Shown: one piece after another, positions 16,863-23,812 of the stretch
Numbering within the stretch: position 1 is the stretch's first letter
Layout: each line of letters begins with the position of its first letter
Assembly (NCBI GenBank): GCA_002375765.1
Contig: DFMV01000008.1
Location: 1 to 28,291 of the forward strand
DNA from: Rhizobiales bacterium UBA3584
GTDB taxonomy: Bacteria; Pseudomonadota; Alphaproteobacteria; Rhizobiales; Devosiaceae
DNA: 28,291 nt
Reading direction: 5' to 3'
Made by a program: the position numbers and the translations under genes
Notes under the pieces: generated by a model
Told to the model about the DNA's origin: nothing
The model's database searches: none
What the model saw: the letters and a program-made list of their open reading frames with translations, nothing else

Positions 16863-17864
16863 ATGAAAACCGAACTCAACCCCGATATCTCAAAAGCTCT
16901 GAGCGCCATAAGGGGTCGCGAGATCAGGAACGTCTTTCTCGTCGCCTGTGGCGGATCCCTTTCAATCATGCACCCGGGCAAGTACTTTCTCGACCGCCAT
17001 TCCAAGACACTGAACTCTGACGTTTACAACGCCGACGAGTTCATCGCGCGCAATCCCCTCAAGCTTGACGAAAACGCCCTGGTCATCCTTTGCTCTCAGA
17101 CCGGCACCACAAAAGAAACTGCCGCCGCAGCCGAGTTCGCGCGCTCAAGGGGCGCTGCCACGATAGCCATGACACTGGACTCGGACTCCCCGCTCGGCCG
17201 GACCGCCGAACATGTTCTCAACTATCAGGCGTTCTACACGACCGGCATTCCCATCGACGCTGCCGAGTCCAATTATGGCGTGCTCTACATGCTGCTGGCC
17301 GGTCTGGTGAACCAGACCGACGGAGTCGATATCATACCTTCACTCCTGTCGAGCCTGAGCCATCTTCAGCCGGCCATCGACAAGGCCCATGAGGTCTTTG
17401 CTCCCATGTTCGATGACTATGCACCCCGGCTCGCCAAGAAAGACGTCATCTATACGCTTGCCAGCGGCGCCAACTACGGCGCAGCCTACTCCTTCTCGAT
17501 CTGTGTGTTGATGGAGATGCAGTGGATCAATTCTCAGGCCATTCACGCCAACGAATATTTCCATGGCCCGTTCGAAGTCACCGACGAGGACGCAAGCTTC
17601 ATCGTCATGGTCGGTCTTGATGAGACCCGCCGCATGGAGGAAAGAGCAAGAGACTTCGCACTCCGGTTTGGTTCGGAAAAGAACGTCATGGTCCTCGATG
17701 CAAAAAAGCTCGACCTCAGCGGCATTGACGAAGCCTTCCGCGGCTATCTTGTTCCACTGGTGTTCTTCGACACGTTGTGGCGCTTTGCCTATAGAATTGC
17801 TGATCTGCGCAACCAGCCCATGCTGGAGGGCCGGCGCTATATGAAAAAGATCTCCGACTACTGA
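16863..17864 (+). CDS. frlB: SIS-domain sugar-phosphate deglycase (FrlB-like, fructoselysine-6-phosphate deglycase)
   Basis: 333 aa with two sugar isomerase (SIS) domains: RNVFLVACGGSLSIMHPGKY in the first and VIYTLASGANYGAAYSFSIC in the second. FrlB splits fructoselysine-6-phosphate into glucose-6-phosphate and lysine. The catalytic Glu and His known from the related FraB are 16 residues apart. The same spacing is seen here as E218 (VLMEMQW) and H234 (NEYFHGPFEVT), and in Escherichia coli FrlB as I recall it. The C-terminus RRYMKKISDY also matches the family. ATG 16863 is chosen over the longer frame because AGAGG sits five bases before it and the length matches FrlB (340 aa). A stem-loop terminator follows. 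FraB- or GfrF-like substrates are alternatives. Confidence 0.85.
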   Translation: MKTELNPDISKALSAIRGREIRNVFLVACGGSLSIMHPGKYFLDRHSKTLNSDVYNADEFIARNPLKLDENALVILCSQTGTTKETAAAAEFARSRGAATIAMTLDSDSPLGRTAEHVLNYQAFYTTGIPIDAAESNYGVLYMLLAGLVNQTDGVDIIPSLLSSLSHLQPAIDKAHEVFAPMFDDYAPRLAKKDVIYTLASGANYGAAYSFSICVLMEMQWINSQAIHANEYFHGPFEVTDEDASFIVMVGLDETRRMEERARDFALRFGSEKNVMVLDAKKLDLSGIDEAFRGYLVPLVFFDTLWRFAYRIADLRNQPMLEGRRYMKKISDY

Positions 17865-17904
17865 TCACAGTTTCTGACCCGCCAGGCAGGGAAAAGCCGC
17901 ATTT

Positions 17905-17943
17905 GCGCCGGTATCGGAAAACCGATTCCGGCGCGTTCTATTT
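17905..17943 (+). terminator. Rho-independent terminator after frlB
   Basis: Left arm GCGCCGGTATCGG (17905-17917), loop AAAA, and right arm 17922-17934 form a 13-bp stem with one T-T mismatch. It is followed by GTTCTATTT. It ends the frlB transcript 40 bases after the stop codon and insulates the converging frlC-like gene. Confidence 0.75.
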
Positions 17944-17956
17944 GCTCGGGCCCTGT

Positions 17957-18799
17957 CTATGCCAAGCGCCCGATGGCTGCAGAGAGCTTTTCCACGCTCT
18001 GCTTGAGAGCGGGCTTTGGATCAAGATAATATCTCGAATTGGTCAACTCGAGCGAAAGGGCCCCCTGGTAGCCAATGGTTTGGAGCTCGGCAAGGTAGAG
18101 ATCGAGGTCGAGCATGCCATCTCCCCAAGCCAGATGACTGCCCGCGACATCTGCATCCGTCATGTGCATGTGAGCGAAACCGGATTTCAGCTCGGTCGCG
18201 TAATCGGAAACACTTTCTTCCGACAGAACCGCTGCCGAGGTATCCATCATTGATCGGATTGCCGGTGAGCCGACGACAGCGAGCAGCCGGGCAAGATCGC
18301 GTGCCGTGGTTGCCACATTGCTCCATGCCGGTGGCAGGCACTCGAGATAAAGGGTTATGCCAAGCTCTTCTGCGCGTTTTGAAATCGTTCCAAGCGAATT
18401 CACACACCGATCCCACGCCAGTGCCGCCGGCTCATTGGCATATCCCGAGCCTGGTGTAACCAGCAGCGCAGGACTTGCCATCTCCGCACACATCTCCAGG
18501 CATTGCTCAAAATAGCGAACGCTGCGATTTCTAAGCTTTTCTTGAGGTGATGCGAGATTGATCGGGTAGACGCATTGTTCCGGTGTGAAACAGGCGATCT
18601 TTAGGTTGCGCGTGCGAATCTGGTTTCTCAATTCGCGTGCATCACTCAGTGTCCGGTCGCCCACATAAAAGTGTGGCGCGGCGCCCCAGATCTCGACCTG
18701 GGTAAGACCGAGTTCGGCGGCATCGTCAAGGAATGCCTCGAGCGGATAGCGCTGGTAGTGGAAGTTCATCGCGCAGATATTGTCGAACGACAAAGGCAC
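17957..18799 (-). CDS. frlC: TIM-barrel sugar epimerase (FrlC-like, fructoselysine 3-epimerase)
   Basis: 280 aa, xylose-isomerase-like TIM barrel, close to the 276 aa of Escherichia coli FrlC. FrlC interconverts psicoselysine and fructoselysine, widening the range of usable Amadori products. Visible family features are AAELGLTQVEIWGAAPHFY near the start, a metal-site pattern of acidic and His residues (LYLECLPPAWSN; IRSMMDTSAA; FAHMHMTDAD; WGDGMLDLD) and LSLELTNSRYY. GTG 18799 is preferred because AGGAG lies seven bases upstream and gives the family length; the longer open frame adds residues with no resemblance. It converges on frlB and has its own GAACGTTC site. Other keto-sugar epimerase activities are possible. 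Confidence 0.72.
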   Translation of the reverse strand: MPLSFDNICAMNFHYQRYPLEAFLDDAAELGLTQVEIWGAAPHFYVGDRTLSDARELRNQIRTRNLKIACFTPEQCVYPINLASPQEKLRNRSVRYFEQCLEMCAEMASPALLVTPGSGYANEPAALAWDRCVNSLGTISKRAEELGITLYLECLPPAWSNVATTARDLARLLAVVGSPAIRSMMDTSAAVLSEESVSDYATELKSGFAHMHMTDADVAGSHLAWGDGMLDLDLYLAELQTIGYQGALSLELTNSRYYLDPKPALKQSVEKLSAAIGRLA

Positions 18800-18868
18800 G
18801 GGCCTGCTCCTATTTCTGATCCATCGATGCCGCGTTCGGGCGAAAGAACCGGACAGTCGGCTCCATAC

Positions 18869-18882
18869 TGTGAACGTTCTCA
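18869..18882. promoter_or_regulatory. LacI-type operator 2, TGTGAACGTTCTCA
   Basis: It has the same perfect GAACGTTC core as the site at 16725, with TG/CA outer arms and one mismatched pair on each side of the core, 70 bases upstream of the frlC start. A TATAAA at 18893-18888 (minus strand) just before it may be the -10 box, so bound repressor would lie over the transcription start. The -35 region is poor. Confidence 0.6.
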
Positions 18883-18887
18883 TTCCT

Positions 18888-19061
18888 TTATACAACGGGC
18901 AAGATGGGTCGGCCGATTTTGTCACTGAACCGCCAAGAGGCGTAGGAGAACTCGCGACCGCCTCGCTCTGCCACGAGTTTTTGAAGTCGGGAGCGGGCGT
19001 CCAGCAAGGCGTCTAAACTGTCGCGGTACCGGTCGACCCCATGCCCACCCCAAAACGACAT
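18888..19061 (-). CDS. Possible small 57-aa protein or gene remnant
   Basis: ATG 19061 opens a 57-codon frame ending TAA at 18888-18890. It begins MSFWGGHGVDRYRDSLDALL and ends SDKIGRPILPVV. The heptad-like, charged middle looks protein-like, but no good ribosome site precedes it, an in-frame stop lies two codons upstream, and I recognise no family. It ends right at the frlC promoter. A truncated gene is as likely as a true small protein. Confidence 0.25.
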   Translation of the reverse strand: MSFWGGHGVDRYRDSLDALLDARSRLQKLVAERGGREFSYASWRFSDKIGRPILPVV

Positions 19062-19135
19062 AGGTCAGCCGCAGCGGGTATGGCAGCACGGCAGAACATC
19101 GGTGATACAGATCTCAGATCGCACCATGTCACACG

Positions 19136-19522
19136 CTAGGGCAAATCGAAGTACGGATCGTCGGCATTTTTGAACTCGCAGGGGTTTCCGTCCGGATCCG
19201 AAAAGATGGCGATCGTGCCCCACTCGAGCCGCAGAACCTCTACAGCGATCCCGAGCTCGGCAATTCGGTTGGCTGCACGATCAATATCGGGCACATCAAA
19301 CCGCAAGACGACGGGATTGATCTCGGCGCCCTTGCGGAGATCTGCGCTTACGCCGCCCCGCTCCACCATCAGATAGCTGTCGACACCGAAATGGAAGCAG
19401 AGCAGGTGGGGCTTCTGGTACCACAAGTTCAACGAGAGCACGTCCCGGTAAAATTCCGTGCACGCGGCAAATCTCTCTGTCTTGAGGATAATCCCAAACC
19501 GAGCGGCAGTTATCCCTTCCAT
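19136..19522 (-). CDS. VOC (glyoxalase/bleomycin-resistance superfamily) protein
   Basis: 128 aa, two beta-alpha-beta-beta-beta modules. The first reads FGIILKTERFAACTEFYRDV and includes LLCFHFGVDSYLMVERGG; the second has VVLRFDVPDIDRAANRIAEL and ends FSDPDGNPCEFKN. The closing motif DPDGNPCEF supplies the usual metal-ligand Glu. VOC proteins bind a divalent metal and act as lyases, isomerases, dioxygenases or drug-binding proteins, so the substrate cannot be named. ATG 19522 has AGGAGG five bases upstream, a strong ribosome site. It follows the EamA transporter gene by 36 bases on the same strand and is probably the last gene of a LysR-wrbA-eamA-voc run. Confidence 0.85.
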   Translation of the reverse strand: MEGITAARFGIILKTERFAACTEFYRDVLSLNLWYQKPHLLCFHFGVDSYLMVERGGVSADLRKGAEINPVVLRFDVPDIDRAANRIAELGIAVEVLRLEWGTIAIFSDPDGNPCEFKNADDPYFDLP

Positions 19523-19558
19523 TTTGTCCTCCTGGGAACATCTCCGCGGCCGGAATAA

Positions 19559-19747
19559 TCAAGCTGTGTTTGTGCGAGGATGGTTGCGAACTGGTTGGCA
19601 TTTTGTCGTCGGCGCCGAACCAATGAGATCCAAGCGCGAGAGACCAAGGTCATTCAGTCGGTGTTCGGAAAGGGCACAGAGTTGAACGGTTACATTACGC
19701 TTTCGGCGGCGGTCGGCAAGGCGACCAAGCTTGGAGGCCAGGAACAT
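19559..19747 (-). other. DUF1127 domain segment with its own possible start
   Basis: Within the transporter frame, ATG 19747 has GGGGA seven bases upstream and would give a 62-aa protein, MFLASKLGRLADRRRKRN followed by the DUF1127 core. It could be translated alone, as DUF1127 proteins usually are. Alphaproteobacterial DUF1127 proteins have been linked to RNA turnover and to carbon and phosphate metabolism. Confidence 0.45.
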
Positions 19748-20659
19748 ATACGGTCCCCATTTAAGGTTTTCGGGGGCCAGAACGACCCGCGCGCTTCTGG
19801 CTTTGCCGGGTGGTCGACGATTGGTGACTTGTCCAGCCCATACTGAAGCCAAAACGATGCTGCCCCCCAGGATTTGGAGGGGGGTCAGGGACTGGTGGAG
19901 CCACAACCAACCCAGGGCAACGGCAACGAGCGGGCTGACCATGCCCAGCATGGAGACGGCGGCTGGTTCCAGTCGAGCCAGCCCGCGAAACCACAGGCCA
20001 TAGGTGGCGGCCGCACCGACCAGACCAAGCCAGGCAAGGGCCATCCAGTTGGTGGCGGACAATGGGGGCAGTGCCGGTTCAACAAGCATGGCCAGAGGCA
20101 GAAGCACCAAACCACCTGCAGTCAATTGCCATGCCGTGAAGCTTAGAGCGGAGACCGGCGGAGCCCACTTCCGACTGAGCACCGTACCGGCGGCCATTGA
20201 AGCCGCCCCTAGAACCCCTGCCAGAACGCCTACGGGATCAAGCGCAGCGGCGGGTCCCAGAAGCAGTAGTGCGACCCCGACCACACCAGCGACCGCCGCA
20301 ATAACAGCGCCGCCCATAATGGGCGTGCCGAGCCAGGCACGCGCCAATCCGATTACCATAAGGGCCTGGACAGCGCCAAGGGTTGCCGCCACACCGCCTG
20401 GCAGCCGGTCTGCGGCGATGAAGAGCATGGTCCAGAAAAGCCCGAAATTGAGGGCACCAAGGACCAGAACGCGGCCTGTCAGGGCCAGGGGCGGGAGGCT
20501 GCGCGTGAGTGCCAGGAGCAAGATGCCTGCCGGCAGGGCTCGGAGCGCAGCCAGGGTCAGAGGGTGACCACCGGGAAGCGCCTCGGTGGTCACAATGTAA
20601 GTGCTGCCCCAGACTGCCGGTGCCAGGGCAGTCAGGAAGATATCTGATATCCGTGACAT
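19559..20659 (-). CDS. EamA/DMT-family transporter with an in-frame C-terminal DUF1127 domain
   Basis: 366 aa. Residues 1 to about 285 are a ten-helix drug/metabolite transporter: two EamA repeats, starting FLTALAPAVWGSTYIVTTEA with TLAALRALPAGILLLA, and later TAWQLTAGGLVLLPLAML; QILGGSIVLASVWAGQV is the last helix. The frame then continues through a basic linker into ALSEHRLNDLGLSRLDL, the core of DUF1127, normally a separate protein of about 50-70 aa. Transporters of this family usually end soon after the last helix, so the tail looks like a gene fusion or lost stop. ATG 20659 has GGAG about six bases upstream. It lies 45 bases after wrbA on the same strand. The exported substrate is unknown. 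Confidence 0.82.
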   Translation of the reverse strand: MSRISDIFLTALAPAVWGSTYIVTTEALPGGHPLTLAALRALPAGILLLALTRSLPPLALTGRVLVLGALNFGLFWTMLFIAADRLPGGVAATLGAVQALMVIGLARAWLGTPIMGGAVIAAVAGVVGVALLLLGPAAALDPVGVLAGVLGAASMAAGTVLSRKWAPPVSALSFTAWQLTAGGLVLLPLAMLVEPALPPLSATNWMALAWLGLVGAAATYGLWFRGLARLEPAAVSMLGMVSPLVAVALGWLWLHQSLTPLQILGGSIVLASVWAGQVTNRRPPGKARSARVVLAPENLKWGPYMFLASKLGRLADRRRKRNVTVQLCALSEHRLNDLGLSRLDLIGSAPTTKCQPVRNHPRTNTA

Positions 20660-20704
20660 TTTGAGCTCCAGTGCCGGATGATGCAGGACTAGGCCGCGGC
20701 CGCC

Positions 20705-21328
20705 TCAGGCCGCGTCCAGTGCCCAATCCTCCTGTGCGAGCCGCCCTGCAACTCGGGCAACATGAGCGCCCTGAAAGCGAGCGCCGGCAAGATCGATCTC
20801 GGTTGGGTGACGGGCGCCATCAACGCCGGCGATTGTTCCGGCCCCGTAAGGTGAGCCCCCAACCACGCTTTCGCCATGTGTCTGCCCGGCAAAGGAATAG
20901 GGCAGTCCGACAATCACCATGCCGAAGTGCATGAGCGGAACCTGCGTAGACAGGATAGTGGCTTCATGGCCACCATGTTGGGACCCGGTCGAGGCAAAGA
21001 CCGCACCAACCTTGCCCACCAGCGCATTGCGGGCCCACAACCCGCCTGCCTGATCAAGAAACTGCTTCATCTGCCCCGCCATCATGCCGAAGCGTGTTGG
21101 GGTTCCGAGGATGATGCCGTCGTAGTTGGCGAGGTCGCCGGGGCTGACCAGCGGCGTGTCGTCAAAAATATAGCCGGACTTCTCGCGGACGGCTTGAGGA
21201 ACCGTTTCAGGAATACGGCGCAGGTCCACGATCGTCCCTTGGACGCTCAGCGCGCCTTCGGCCTCTGCCTCCGCCAATGCGCGGACATGGCCATAGCTGG
21301 AATAGTAGGCGACAAGTATGCGTGTCAT
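20705..21328 (-). CDS. wrbA: NAD(P)H:quinone oxidoreductase, WrbA type
   Basis: 207 aa flavodoxin-like protein that reduces quinones by two electrons. The FMN phosphate loop YSSYGHVRALAEAEAEGA begins at residue 8. GTPTRFGMMAGQMKQFLDQ, FASTGSQHGGHEATI and GSPYGAGTIAG are standard WrbA motifs that form the flavin pocket. ATG 21328 (MTRILVAYYSS) has AGAGG seven bases upstream; the longer open frame adds 13 unlikely residues. It lies 96 bases after the LysR gene and 45 bases before the EamA gene, all on the minus strand, so a quinone-stress or electrophile-response unit is plausible. Confidence 0.93.
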   Translation of the reverse strand: MTRILVAYYSSYGHVRALAEAEAEGALSVQGTIVDLRRIPETVPQAVREKSGYIFDDTPLVSPGDLANYDGIILGTPTRFGMMAGQMKQFLDQAGGLWARNALVGKVGAVFASTGSQHGGHEATILSTQVPLMHFGMVIVGLPYSFAGQTHGESVVGGSPYGAGTIAGVDGARHPTEIDLAGARFQGAHVARVAGRLAQEDWALDAA

Positions 21329-21424
21329 TTGGATGCCTCTGGCAAGGTTTGGAATTGCCAGCAACATCCCTGACCTTGGGCGGCCGAGTAATCACCCGGC
21401 GCTCAAAACACTGTTCACGCTGCA

Positions 21425-22321
21425 TCAAGAATGGAGATCGTTCAGCGCATCCTGAAGATGGGCAACAAAAGCCCTGGCCCTGGGGTCGGATCCCATATGC
21501 GATGCGGTGACGGCGAAGACCTCGGGCGAGGGCAGTTCGTATTCGGGCAAGACACGCGTGAGGCGTCCATTGGCCACAGGTTCACGCGATATGAAGTCTG
21601 GAAGCGTGCCGATACCGCAGCCTGCAATCAGCAGATCGCGCAGAACGACGCTGCTGCCGACCTTGATGCGCGGATGCAGTGCAAGCTTTTTGGGCTCGTC
21701 CGGCCCAAGCAATTGCCATTCGCTCTGATGGCCAGCCAGGGTGAAACCGACCACCGTGTGAGCAGCAATGTCATCGGGCCTGGTCGGCGTGCCGAAACGC
21801 TCGAGATAAGAGGGCGAGGCAAAGATTGCCTGTTTGAGTTGTCCCAAACGACGAACCATCAGCGAAGAGTCGGGTAGACTGGGTCGAACGCGGATGGATA
21901 TGTCGAAGCCGCCTTCAATAACGTCGAGGATTCTATCGTCCAAAGACAGGGTAACCTCAAGCTCGGGATAGCTTTCCAGAAAGCCCGGGAGCGTTGGCGC
22001 GATTACCAGTTGTCCGAAGGAATGTGGGGCATTGATCTTGAGATGGCCGATCAGCGAACTGGCGCTGGCACGGATGTCATCCTCAAGCGCGTTTACTGCC
22101 GACAGAATGGTCACGGCCTTCTCGTAATAAGCCTGCCCCGCTTCCGTGAGTGACATGCTGCGGGTCGTGCGCGTCACCAAGGTACAGCCCAGGCTCTTTT
22201 CAAGCAGCTTGATTTCCTTGCTGAGCAAGCCGGGAGACACCCCCAGATCGCTGGCTGCACCCACAAAGCTGCCGCGCTCGACAATCCGCCGGAAGGCATT
22301 CATCACCGAAAGCTTGTCCAT
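21425..22321 (-). CDS. LysR-family transcriptional regulator
   Basis: 298 aa. The helix-turn-helix spans MDKLSVMNAFRRIVERGSFV and GAASDLGVSPGLLSKEIKLL. LVTRTTRSMSLTEAG is the usual wing and linker, and the effector domain starts at LIGHLKINAPHSFGQLVIAP. This is the CrgA/AaeR-like branch, which often governs redox or aromatic-compound genes. ATG 22321 starts exactly at the typical LysR N-terminus; the upstream open frame is unlikely to be translated. Unlike most LysR genes it points in the same direction as its likely targets, wrbA, eamA and voc. No clear operator stands out. Confidence 0.9.
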   Translation of the reverse strand: MDKLSVMNAFRRIVERGSFVGAASDLGVSPGLLSKEIKLLEKSLGCTLVTRTTRSMSLTEAGQAYYEKAVTILSAVNALEDDIRASASSLIGHLKINAPHSFGQLVIAPTLPGFLESYPELEVTLSLDDRILDVIEGGFDISIRVRPSLPDSSLMVRRLGQLKQAIFASPSYLERFGTPTRPDDIAAHTVVGFTLAGHQSEWQLLGPDEPKKLALHPRIKVGSSVVLRDLLIAGCGIGTLPDFISREPVANGRLTRVLPEYELPSPEVFAVTASHMGSDPRARAFVAHLQDALNDLHS

Positions 22322-22429
22322 ATTCGGCCTACGATCTCGAAACCTGCTATAGCCGACGGTAGCCGCGTTTGCGGGCGGATAAAAGCTATTCAACCTCGTC
22401 GAGGGGGCGAGGGCTGAGTGCAGGCTGGT

Positions 22430-22723
22430 CTAAATGCCGCTGAGTTCCTCGGCGAGGAAGTCGAACACCATTCGGACTCGCCTAGAGGTGTTGAGCTCGC
22501 GGTGTGTGGTTAGCCAGATGGGAAAAACAAAGGCTGGAGCCTTGTCATCAAGGGCGCGGACAATGCCAGGGGTGCTTTCGCCTAGAAATTCCGGGACCAT
22601 GCCAATACCCAGACCAGCCTTGAGCAGTTCCCAATGGACCAGATGGCTGTCTGCCAGGATGGTTAGATTACTGCGGTCGATGGGCAAGCCCGCCTCTACC
22701 AATCCGGCCAGATAGGTAGTACG
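22430..22723 (-). pseudogene. C-terminal fragment of a LysR regulator
   Basis: The minus-strand frame from about 22723 to 22430 reads as the last third of a LysR effector domain: HLVHWELLKAGLGIGMVPEF, then FPIWLTTHRELNTSRRVRMV and FDFLAEELSGI. No helix-turn-helix or first lobe exists upstream. Instead the frame runs back into bases that, in another frame, encode a secreted protein's N-terminus. So roughly two thirds of the gene has been lost through a deletion or recombination. The surviving fragment cannot regulate DNA. Confidence 0.75.
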
Positions 22724-22824
22724 TCGACCTGCTGGCTGTTGCCGTTCGCCGGAGCGTCCTGTGCGATCGCTCCAGGAGCGACAAGGGCCGAGAGCGCTGT
22801 GGTAGCCAATGCGATACGTTTCAT
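22696..22824 (-). pseudogene. Truncated N-terminus of a secreted protein
   Basis: ATG 22824 has a strong GGAGGT four bases upstream. It encodes MKRIALATTALSALVAPG, a Sec signal peptide ending AIAQ, then QDAPANGNSQQ. The frame then reaches the LysR remnant and stops at 22696 after 42 codons. The start and signal look intact, and the mature part is gone. Such openings are common in small alphaproteobacterial PRC-barrel proteins. Confidence 0.6.
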
Positions 22825-23179
22825 CGTTACCTCCGATTGTTGTGAATTGTGCCAACGCCGCCCCCGCGCGTGATGTTGCGTTGCATTTCCTATGTTGTGT
22901 TCGACCTGCCGCGCCGAACCGGTGCGCTTTTCGCGATTGAGGCAGCCGCAGGGCCTGGGGTGTGCCCGATCCGGCGATCAGGGCGAAATCTGACGCTCGC
23001 TTTCAAGCTGCTGCAGACCGCCTGCCAGTCATCAGGCGTCGTGGGTGAGGCGACCCAGTTGTGCGGCTGCGCGTTTTGCGGCGCCGGTCACAGCCGGAAC
23101 CGTCGGTCGCCGGGCTGCATTGGCTTAGACAGCCGGCTTCATTGGGATGCCGGCACGGAACAATTCAACGGAGGATGAG
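22825..23179. other. Gene-free interval before the PRC-barrel gene
   Basis: About 355 bases without a convincing gene. An open frame on the plus strand (22849-23178) has no recognisable domain or ribosome site. GCCGGC at 23132-23137 recurs at about 23148 to give a short possible hairpin. The promoters of the divergent remnant and of the PRC-barrel gene should lie here, but no strong -35/-10 pair is evident. Confidence 0.4.
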
Positions 23180-23593
23180 ATGGCTGAAGTCAAAGGAGAG
23201 CTTTTGTCCCTCAACGATACTCAGTTAACGACCAAGGAGTCCGCCGAGGACATCAGAGGGCGCGATGTGCTGGATGCATCCGGAGACAAGATCGGTCACG
23301 TCAGCGACCTCCTGGTCGATGACGGCGAAAAAAAGGTCCGCCTCATGGAAGTCGCCCACGGTGGGCTTTTGGGCATTGGCGAGGAAAAGGTGTTCGTGCC
23401 CATCGACGCAATCACGGATATAGGCGCCGATGCAGTGCACATCGATCGATCGCGCGAGCATGTGGCCCGTGCACCCGTCTACGATCCCGAGATCGGGGAA
23501 AGGCGGGACTATTATGAAGGTCTTTACGACTATTACGGATATGCGCCGTTCTGGGGGCCCGGTTACGCTTATCCCGCCTATCCGTACTTCTGA
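23180..23593 (+). CDS. PRC-barrel domain protein with an aromatic Gly/Tyr/Pro tail
   Basis: 137 aa, no signal peptide. A PRC-barrel occupies about residues 17-95 (DIRGRDVLDASGDKIGHVSD; KVRLMEVAHGGLLGIGEEKV; FVPIDAI). PRC-barrels occur in photosynthetic reaction centre H subunits, RimM and many small stress proteins. The tail from about residue 110 (DYYEGLYDYYGYAPFWGPGY onward) is made almost wholly of Tyr, Pro, Gly, Ala and Phe. Such proteins are common in soil and aquatic Hyphomicrobiales and are usually linked to general stress, without a known reaction. ATG 23180 has GGAGGA about seven bases upstream. It stands alone on the plus strand. Confidence 0.85.
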   Translation: MAEVKGELLSLNDTQLTTKESAEDIRGRDVLDASGDKIGHVSDLLVDDGEKKVRLMEVAHGGLLGIGEEKVFVPIDAITDIGADAVHIDRSREHVARAPVYDPEIGERRDYYEGLYDYYGYAPFWGPGYAYPAYPYF

Positions 23594-23812
23594 ACGCCGC
23601 GGGACACCACGGCTGGGCCGAAGCTGCTGCCCCAAACCGCGAGGGCAATTTTCGTCCGCACCCCCTGGTGTGGCTGCGGCTTGGCGCTGAATCGGTTCGC
23701 TATCCTGAGTTTAGAGATTGCCTCGCGTTCTCGGCAACCGGCAACTTTCTCCAAGTGAGCTCATTGGCCATAGCCAAACGGGATGTCATGCAGCCACCGA
23801 AAGGAGCGCGTT

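Noticed and set aside
22849..23178. 109-codon plus-strand frame before the PRC-barrel gene
   Set aside because: No ribosome site or domain, Cys/Arg-rich composition typical of chance frames, and it runs into the ribosome site of the real gene at 23180.
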